Assembly (NCBI GenBank): GCA_900642245.1
Contig: CAAAJI010000003.1
Coordinates: 520,097-584,096 of the forward strand
Length of the DNA: 64,000 bases
From: Fragilaria radians
Taxonomy: Eukaryota; Bacillariophyta; Fragilariophyceae; Fragilariales; Fragilariaceae
Direction of reading: 5' to 3'
The position numbers were made by a program, and so were the translations under genes. Every line of letters begins with the position of its first letter. Within the stretch, counting starts at the first letter, position 1. Of this stretch, positions 56,160 to 64,000 are shown piece after piece. The notes below the pieces were generated by a model. It saw nothing but the letters and a program-made list of their open reading frames with translations, ran no database searches and was not told the origin of the DNA.

Positions 56160-58541
56160 ATGGACAACATTCCCACCCCGTCCGATAAGACTGAGATACC
56201 TTCAAATCTGGATAATGTTGTTGAAGGTTCGGATGTCGTCACTTCTTTTGCCTCCGAAGCGCAGAATCTGCAACCTTCTCGTCCTCCAACTCAAAGTCGA
56301 GCGTTTGATCCGAATCAGACCTCGAGAATGAATTATTTGGAATCGGATGCGTGGATCAAAAGTCAAGCGAAAGGAAATGGAGGATTCTCCTCCTATGCAC
56401 CTGGATCTGAGGCTCTAACTGATACTATGATTAAAAATCGAGCAAGGGGTGGGGTTGCAGATCCATCGTCGACTCCTGGAGCCCATCCGTCTCTTTTTGT
56501 TGCGATGAAGCAGGACGCCATTGCGTCCAATATACCATCGAAGTTGTCGTCGAATTCATTAGGCCAAAATTTATCATCAGAGAAGAGCTCAAGATCCCAA
56601 GATGGCAGTCAAGATTTACAGATGAAATCGCATGGCTCTAATACCGACGATGATTATGCGGCTTCTCATGTAGTGAACATTCCTCCAGAAGGGTACCCCG
56701 ATGAGAAATTTCACGATGTGAACACCTCTCAAAATCTTCTCCATGATCCTATCTCTGAGCTATCCAAGGATTCCTTCTTGGCAGAAAACGAACCTAAGTT
56801 TCACAATTCTATCGAGGAAGGATTTGCCAATCGACCAGGTGAAGGTAATCGTAATCTACCTTTGGAAAGCTCGGAACAACCTTCATCTGGAAATAGAAAC
56901 GAATCTCAAGAACTTAACGACTTAAATGGAATTGAAGCCTTTGTTGCCGAGGAACAAGTTGTGGATGCCTTAGGAGTCTCTATTTTACCAACCGAGGAGG
57001 AAGTTGTCGAAGTTGAGAACAAACTTCTCCGTCGGTATTTAATCTGTGGAATCATCGTGATGATAATTCTTTCTATTGTAATCATTGTACCAGTTGTACT
57101 CAAGTTTGGATCCAAGTCTCCTTCTCAACCAACTGTCTCTCCCACGACGTATCCATCATTCAGTCCTAGTTCAAGCCCCACTTCAAATCGCTTTGCTGAA
57201 GTTCTCAATTACGTTCAAGCCTACTCGACAGCTGATACCTTAAACAATAAATCCTCTCCCCAGTTCCTTGCCGCCGACTGGGTTGCCAATGAAGATCCTA
57301 TCCAAGCCCCACTTGGAAGTCTTAGTTTGACTCAACGGTACCTTTTGGCTGTTTTTTACTTTTCAACTGGTGGCGATAATTGGGAAGACTGCGGTCGCTC
57401 CAAGGCTTGTTACGTTGGATTTCCCTGGTTGACTGGAGATGAGATAGAATGCAGGTGGCATGGCGTTAGATGCACTGACGACGGTCGTGTTAACAAGATT
57501 CTGATTGGAAATCAAGTGCCTTTGGGAAATAATTTGGTTGGAACACTGCCGATCGAATTAGTCCATCTTAGTAATCTTTCATCTCTTGTACTTATTGAAG
57601 GTAAAATAAAGGGCACTATTCCTAGTGAGTATGGGAAGCTTTCAGAGTTGAGCACCTTTTTCGTTCAAGATAACTATTTGACGGGAACAATTCCTGATGA
57701 ATTTCTAAGAGGCGCTACTTCAATGGACATGTTCGCTGTTGGGAATAACCTTTTGTCTGGTACAATTCCAACTAGCCTGGTCTCCATGACGGTATTGCGG
57801 GATTTGCAGCTTTCAGGAAATTTATTTAATGGAACCATACCCTTTGCACTGGGTCGACTAAGGACAACTTTGGGTAAGTGTTCGTTTCTGTTCTCACAAC
57901 TTATGCATGCGTAGCCATTTACCTAATCCTTTGCCAGCAAATCTTGAACTGTCAGAGAACAAGCTTCAGGGAAGTATTCCGGATGTAATTTATAATTTGA
58001 AAAATTTGACTCAATTGAGCCTTGATCAAAATTTACTCACTGGAACTATATCACCTTTAATTGGAAAAATGTCAAAACTTGAGATTGTCGAGCTTTACGA
58101 AAATAAGTTGACCGGGGAACTTCCAGATTCTTTATTTTCTTTGGAGGCATTGAAGAAAATTCGAGTGGGAGGAAACAAGCTAAGTGGAACCATATCCTCG
58201 AAAATGGTATTTCTAAACGATACGCTTACGGAATTCATGGCAGAAAACACTCTTCTTACTGGACCATTTCCAAATGCTTTAGTCTTATCTCTGCCTTACT
58301 TGAGTGAGTCTAGTCATGTGTAGTCGGCTTTCATTATATGCAACATGCCGTTCGATGTCAAGAAGAATCTATCTAACCTCTCTTTCTTTCCTTTTTGGAA
58401 TGTCAAGGCATCCTGATCCTTCAGGGTACTAATCTCACAGGTAGTGTTAGCGAAGAATTTTGTGCAAGGGAGAATTTGAATTTGACCGTTCCAACCACTG
58501 TGATCTGTAATACGACTGACTGCTGTGACTTTCAGGGTTAG
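56160..58541 (+). CDS. LRR receptor-like membrane protein (copy A), three exons, 737 aa
   Basis: Exons 56160-57873, 57938-58303 and 58408-58541; both introns phase 1, the second with an AAG acceptor. Residues 1-250 are disordered (Ser, Asn, Gln-rich). A juxtamembrane motif follows (GIEAFVAEEQVVDALGV, then ILPTEEE and VEVE), then one transmembrane helix at about 291-314. A Ser/Thr/Pro stalk (PTVSPTTYPSFSPSSSPTS) leads to the N-terminal LRR cap, with STGGDNWEDC and a W-x-G-V-x-C element. About ten plant-type LRRs (consensus LxGxIP) run through exons 1 and 2, and exon 3 supplies a cysteine-containing C-cap ending in DCC. There is no kinase. Topology N-in/C-out. Diatoms have large families of such proteins, whose functions are largely unknown; surface recognition is a guess. 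Confidence 0.9.
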
Positions 58542-60002
58542 CTACGCATGTTGATTGTTTAAGAGGAATTGCAGTGCCATAGGCAAACTGAGTTGGTAAT
58601 TGTTTGGATATTTAATACATGATTTGCGGTTTTCTTCCGATAATTGTAATCATCTTACTTTCGTAGCAAGAAACAATTTGTGTCTTAGGGTTCATTCATT
58701 AAGAATTGTGTACATTACAGCAATTTTCTTACTCAAATTTGCCGTTGTAACATGGAAGTAGAGAAGCTGACATCATTACTTTGTTAAGCTTCCATTCATT
58801 TCATTGTCATCACTTGGGAGTAACATGTCGAAGTTTCCTCTTTCGCTTGGAGTTACTGAGAGCTCAGGTATCGAGAGTTTTCACTTTATACATCGAGTTA
58901 CAATCATGCAATAACCAAACATCATACTTTCGCGACAGTATCTTTCGGTCTTTGTTGTGTAATCAAATAGATCGATCTCATAGTTACAGTTTTTGTCAGA
59001 GTATTGAAAACTATCACAGCCAAAAAGCAACAAAGGAATCTAAGGCCTCTCGTTTAGATTGTCGATCTGATAAAAAAAGATGATTTGGAACTATGCCTAT
59101 GCTTTACATTCACATGTACTATTCTGACAAATGCGCCAAAGCCCAGACTGACTTCAATAATGTAGAACAGATTCAAGCATTATTACTTATTTGTGAAGTG
59201 ACTTTGCTTTGTGTAGAGATATGTGATTTTGTGGGAATGCAGGTGCGTAGGATTACACATTTTGAATCATTAGATTATAAATTGTGCTTGTTATTATTTG
59301 TCAATGAATTCTTCATTCATACATCGGTCAATGTACTTGTGGAATATTCCAGCAAATTATCATAATTCTTGAAGCTGTGAAATCATATATTGAGCAAAAA
59401 TATTTTGATTATTAATTAGGAATTAAGAAAAGTGTTTGAAACATCTTTGAATGAAAGAAACGCACCACCTGTTCCATTCAGAAGATTTTCAAAAGCGGGA
59501 ACGTAATCAGCTTTGTCAACGGTCTCTCAAACATTGCTGACGAGAGTGGTCCATACTTATCATCTTTAAGTTCCAAAAGTAGCAAATAATGATTGTTTGC
59601 ATCTAACCAGTAGATGATTTGAAGTTATATATATAGTAAGTTCTTTTGAATCGTTGTCGATCAACATCATCTGGGTTAGGACGGAAACTGCTCAGGATTT
59701 ATTCCCTCAACCCTTCAACAAAGGAATAGTGTATGCTAACTTTTTGTATAACGCACTCTCTAGTCGACTAGGAAACTAGAAAAGAAAAATAGTAGAGAAT
59801 TATTTTTGCGACAACCCTCGGTACATGTGTCTTACGTTAATCACTCCGAGAAGGATAAATGAATAAAATTTTCGTCATGTACGTTATTATGGTGTTGGTG
59901 AGATTTTACGAATAGAATTAGACAGTATCTATTCTTTTACCTCCAACTGGTCATAACTCTGTAATCAACCCTCCCTTGTTATTTCCTTTCCACTGACGCT
60001 CG
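58542..60002. other. Intergenic between the two LRR genes
   Basis: About 1.46 kb, AT-rich. Two short plus-strand frames (58781-59083 and 59093-59365) show no family resemblance and are not LRR-related, so no third, broken copy of the duplicated gene is visible. Confidence 0.5.
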
Positions 60003-62403
60003 ATGAATAGTGATGATGATGACACCCGATCTGGGCCGACTTCTGAAAAACGAAAGAAGAGTCGTAGTAGTAGTACCAGACGTGGAAGCCGCAGCAAAAC
60101 GCATCATTCTTCATCAACATCCAATCGGGGGGTCTCATCTAGTGTCGCCTCAAGACGATCGTCCCATTCGTCCGATGATGCATTTGGAAGTTCTGTGGAA
60201 TCTGACTCGATGGGTAAACATCGTTCAAAAACTAGAGGCTCCAAAAGAAATGCATCTGTACTGCCTGGAAGTGAATTATCTTCTTCGCCATCTTCATCGT
60301 ACGGCTTGGGAGAAAGAGCTTCAAACCAGTCGTACTTATCGTCCACAGAGACATCATCGCCGTTGAAATACGAAAAGGAGAATGATGGCAGGAGATCAAG
60401 TCATTCTCGGACTCGTCGTCCATCTGCAAATGAAAATCCTCTTCCGTCCCTTGCTCGAAAGATGTCTACTGCTCCTCCTACGATGGGTACTGAAACACCA
60501 CTAGCTAAGTCTAGTTGGAATCAAACCTCTGGGTCAATAGCATCTCAGTTTGATCCTCTTTCTCAGCTGGATTCGGATCAATCGAAGGAGCCATTTTCGG
60601 ACGAATACTATCCCAAATCCGAACAAAAGCACAAGGAGGCAGTGATAGATAATGGCTTTGGTGAAGCAAACGTCTATCATCAACGCGCTACTCCCTCTTC
60701 CAATGCAGAGAGTAATTCAGAACGACAGTCTTTGACTTCGAATTCAAACCATATTTCGGAACAAGGTGGTCATAGCGGTATAGAAGCATTTGTAGCCGAT
60801 GAACAAGTAGTAGATGCCCTTGGAGTTGCAATTCTTCCAAGTGAACAAGAAATAGTGGAGGTTGAAAGCAAAAGGCTCCGTCGGTACATGATTCTTGGGA
60901 TCCTTACGCTGATCCTCATCACTTTGGCGATCCTGATTCCTTTACTACTCAAATTTGGATCACCCACTCCTGCCCAGCTTACCACACCGCCTTCGTCGTC
61001 CCCGTCTACTACTCCCAGCGCTGCTCCAACTTCGACACGCTTTGCGGAAGTTCTCAGCTACGTCCTTGCCTACTCTACAGAAGAATCCCTGCAAGATCCA
61101 ACTTCACCGCAATACAGAGCAGCTGATTGGGTAGCAAACGAAGATCAAATTCAAGCAGAGCTGAATGACCCGACTTTTGCACAACGCTACCTACTAGCCG
61201 TTTTCTATTTTTCGACAGGTGGTGACGACTGGGAGGAGTGCAGTCGATACAAATCCTGTTACAGTGACTTTCAGTGGTTAACCGGAACGCAATCCGAATG
61301 CTTTTGGCATGGTATAAGATGCAGCACTGATGACAGGGTGACAAAAATAATTTTGGGGAATCAAGCACCTTTGGGGAATAATATGACAGGGACATTGCCT
61401 ATTGAAGTATCAGCATTAAGTGAACTAAGCTCACTTGTACTGATTCAGGGGCAGATTGGAGGCACTATCCCCACGGAATACGGGAAACTGACTAAGATAG
61501 CAGCATTTTTTGTACAAGATAATTTTCTGACGGGAGTAATCCCTGAAGAGCTTATTCAAGGAGCTCCAAATATTGAAATGTTGGCAGTGGGAAATAATCG
61601 TTTGTCTGGAACTATCCCAACAACCTTAGGGGCAAAACCTTTGCTACGAGATTTACAACTCTTTGGAAATTCCTTCCAGGGCATCATCCCGACAGAATTA
61701 GGTAACTTGATGACGTCGATGGGTAAGTTCATCTCTAATTTTGATGCGATGCAATAATACAATTACCCTCAATACTTGCTTAACTAGTAAATTTGGAGCT
61801 ACATGGAAACCAGCTCACAGGTAAAATTCCGGAAGCAATTTACAAATTAACGCTTCTCCTACAATTAAGTCTAAATGGCAATGCACTAGATGGAACCATC
61901 TCAGAAATGATCGGACAACTCCAAAGACTCGAAATATTAGAATTAAACAACAATCAGTTGACAGGAAATCTCCCAGACACTTTATTCACCTTGCCGCAAA
62001 TTGAGATTTTACGAGTTGCAAGCAACAAACTGAGTGGAACCCTATCATCTAAACTGGCGTTGTTAAATACTTCACTAACAGAATTCAGTGCCAACAACAA
62101 CTCTTGGACAGGTCCGTTTCCGAATACTGCCTTAGAATCCATGTCAAATTTAGGTATAGTAATATTTGGTCTTTTCCATTGGTTCAGTTGCCTACTAGTA
62201 ACTCACAAATCATTCCAACAAATTTCTCCTCTCAATCCCTATCATTCTACTAAGCTTCGATTGTTCTTCATGAAACAAAACTCACTGGAACCGTCAGCGC
62301 TGCAATCTGTGAGATGCACAAATCAGCAGTTTTGGTGAACTTGACAGTTCCAAGTACTGTAGATTGTTCCATTCAACAAGATTGTTGTACCTTGCAATTA
62401 TGA
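60003..62403 (+). CDS. LRR receptor-like membrane protein (copy B), three exons, 744 aa
   Basis: Tandem paralog of the gene at 56160, same strand. Exons 60003-61722, 61788-62153 and 62255-62403, all introns phase 1; exon 2 is 366 bases in both copies. The N-terminal 260 residues are disordered and unlike copy A: Ser/Arg-rich, with an early acidic run and RxSxS repeats. The juxtamembrane motif is nearly the same (GIEAFVADEQVVDALGV, then ILPSEQE). The transmembrane helix lies at about 295-318, followed by a PSSSPSTTPSAAPTS stalk, an LRR cap with matching cysteines (WEEC...C, WHGIRC), LRRs and a Cys-rich C-cap ending QDCC. The third exon is shortened and partly re-spliced by eye; its acceptor AAG at 62254 needs confirmation. 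Confidence 0.88.
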
Positions 62404-63535
62404 ATGCCCCGAGGGAATATATTGAGAAGTATGGTTATGAGAGATTTATTATATCGCCGTAACAGTGATTCTTTTTTCCAAGGTATCTTAGTAATGGTTG
62501 ACTTTTCCCTTTTGACAATCCATATCTAGGAAATTTACCTCTATCTTTGGCACTTCTTGTTTCTCTTCCATTTTCTTGAACTTAAAACAGCCAGTAATGA
62601 TAATCTTTCCATTAATACTGTTCGCTAGAATCGCATTCCACTCTTTTGGAAACAGAATTGATAATGTTTAGTGTGCAAGACTACTTTGGGCACCTGGAAT
62701 ATATGGGACCTTCCCCCCCCCCCCTTAACTATAAGGTGCTCACCGCATTTTCCATCATCTGTTCACTATTACACGGAAAAGAGAATTTGAGTACTTCTAT
62801 ATTGCTTTTCCAGTAAGTCTTGTCCTAACTTTACCTCAAGAATCAAGAATGCTATGCAAATTAACGTAATTTTTTCTGAACCTGATTGCCATTGCAAGAG
62901 GGAGCAACAAAATATAATATATTCCTTCACTACTGCCCGATTTAGAGCCAACAATGGGGGCAAGATGATTGACCTCCATTCCAAGATATCTACAATCTCA
63001 ATCTTTTCCCTCAAAATGGGAGTGCAATAAAACGAGAACTCAATCATATGTTAACAAATAAATCCTGCAAAATACTGTATTAAGTCAAAAGCTATCAAGA
63101 CATTGGCGGTCATTGAAATTAAGTTACGGGAATCACTAACTGCACCTTAGATCAATTAGTCTCAAAAACGAATGTTCAAAAGTAGTGAGAATTAATTTGA
63201 CGTACTATCTTCAATTTTAAGTAAAGTTCTAAACGAAGAACATTTATGAAAATCTCAAGTTTATTACTCTGAAAGCTCACTTGTGATTTATATCCTTATT
63301 GCTTAACATATAAACACTGCCTTTCATCTAAGTTAGAACATGCATCCAATTCACTGCCAAAACAAGATTTATTCAAGCACTTTGCAAAAAGAGCTCAATA
63401 GGTGGTAGGGAAGGAAATGGAATACGAGCTAACAATTTCCAAAACACAACCGAATCTACAAACAAAATAAATAGTTTGAAGGAAAATATCCGCAAAACAA
63501 AGAATTGTTTTTTCACCGAGAATTATTCAACACAT
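62404..63535. other. Intergenic, no gene seen
   Basis: AT-rich. A run of twelve C is at 62713-62724. A minus-strand frame at 63047-62769 has no motif. The end should hold the promoter of the gene at 63536. Confidence 0.45.
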
Positions 63536-64000
63536 ATGCCTCGTTTATTCATTACGATTTCAGTGTTATGTACATTGTTACTTGTATCAAGCTCACATCG
63601 AATTGCAGTGATTGGAGGTGGTATTAGTGGCACGTTTGTATCTAAATATTTGTTGGAATACGATAAGAATTGTTCCATCGAAGAGTTCGTGATTTTCGAT
63701 CCTTATGTTACGACTACTAACGCCCAGGAAAGATCCCTGTTGTCGAAAAATCTATCAAATAGGGATGAACAAGGAAGTCGTGCTACATCGACTAGCATCG
63801 AAAAGGGGACACTCGTTGAAATGGGTGCCCCATCCTCATTTCATAAAGGGAATCATTTCGTTATGGAAATGATCCAATCGGACTCAAACTTGAATATCGA
63901 AGAAAGATGGACACTAAGCACTGGCCTTGGAATCTACGACGGGAATGGTGACTGGAAATTTCTTGTCACCAGTGGTTCTCAATGGTGGACATGGACAATA
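63536..64000 (+). CDS. Prenylcysteine-oxidase-like FAD protein, N-terminal part (cut by the window end)
   Basis: The first 155 codons are present, with no stop before the window ends. A signal peptide (MPRLFITISVLCTLLLVSSS) precedes the FAD-binding dinucleotide motif IAVIGGGISG, followed after 20 residues by FVIFDP where the ribose-binding acid would sit. The segment LVEMGAPSSFHKGNHFVMEMI resembles the GASIFHxxN segment of prenylcysteine oxidase (PCYOX). Members oxidatively release the prenyl group from prenylcysteine in lysosomes. The signal peptide fits secretory/lysosomal entry. Without the C-terminal half another amine-oxidase-like flavoprotein cannot be excluded. Confidence 0.7.
   Translation, partial: MPRLFITISVLCTLLLVSSSHRIAVIGGGISGTFVSKYLLEYDKNCSIEEFVIFDPYVTTTNAQERSLLSKNLSNRDEQGSRATSTSIEKGTLVEMGAPSSFHKGNHFVMEMIQSDSNLNIEERWTLSTGLGIYDGNGDWKFLVTSGSQWWTWTI

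Noticed and set aside
58781..59365. Two short plus-strand open frames between the LRR genes
   Set aside because: No LRR pattern or other motif; likely chance.
60104..60346. Minus-strand 80-codon acidic frame
   Set aside because: Antisense shadow of the Ser/Arg-rich N-terminus of the LRR gene.
62713..62724. C12 tract as a possible polypurine tract of a minus-strand element
   Set aside because: No LTR or retrotransposon coding sequence adjoins it.
1..64000. CRISPR array, operon or bacterial island
   Set aside because: No spaced direct repeats; genes have introns, alternate strands and wide spacing, as in a eukaryotic nuclear genome.

Overview
The window looks like nuclear DNA of a diatom (stramenopile alga). 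Genes carry short introns of about 60-260 bases (GT-AG, some AAG acceptors, one clear TACTAAC branch site). They include a bZIP-PAS regulator, membrane-anchored LRR proteins with a serine/proline stalk, and two presequences with a phenylalanine right after the predicted signal-peptide cleavage site (diatom plastid targeting). The many decayed Copia retrotransposons are of the type common in diatom genomes. No tRNA, rRNA, CRISPR or operon structure was recognised, and the species cannot be named from the sequence.

Layout. 1-1480: Copia gag-protease-integrase remnant, minus strand. 2644-3392: two-exon unknown gene. 3990-7900: long decayed Copia, plus strand. 8600-9760: Copia pol remnant, minus. 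11435-13394: bZIP-PAS transcription factor. 14080-20960: retrotransposon block that reads best as three nested insertions. 22038-22895: aspartyl/asparaginyl beta-hydroxylase-like gene. 23952-26186: first 8-cysteine-repeat membrane protein. 27668-28753: very-long-chain 3-ketoacyl-CoA reductase, convergent with a helicase-associated-domain gene (28976-29679). 32353-33054: Mpv17/PMP22 protein, followed by a small membrane protein (33343-33654). 34480-35300: Copia pol remnant. 35588-38866: second, larger 8-cysteine-repeat membrane protein. 42903-44069 and 44271-45467: divergent nucleotide-sugar transporter and plastid PrmA-like methyltransferase. 46376-51287: three-exon gene with repeated autoantigen-p27-type zinc ribbons. 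52494-55169: signal-peptide/TM protein convergent with a plastid-targeted unknown. 56160-58541 and 60003-62403: tandem LRR receptor-like paralogs. 63536-end: start of a prenylcysteine-oxidase-like flavoprotein.

Four of the genes are single-pass membrane proteins with a disordered N-terminus, one transmembrane helix and a long repeat-built C-terminal ectodomain: two LRR proteins and two proteins made of an 8-cysteine module I do not recognise (nine and eleven copies). The module family, the multi-zinc-ribbon p27-like protein and the nested retrotransposon block are the most interesting items. Introns were placed by eye from GT-AG signals, reading phase and protein continuity; they need transcript confirmation.
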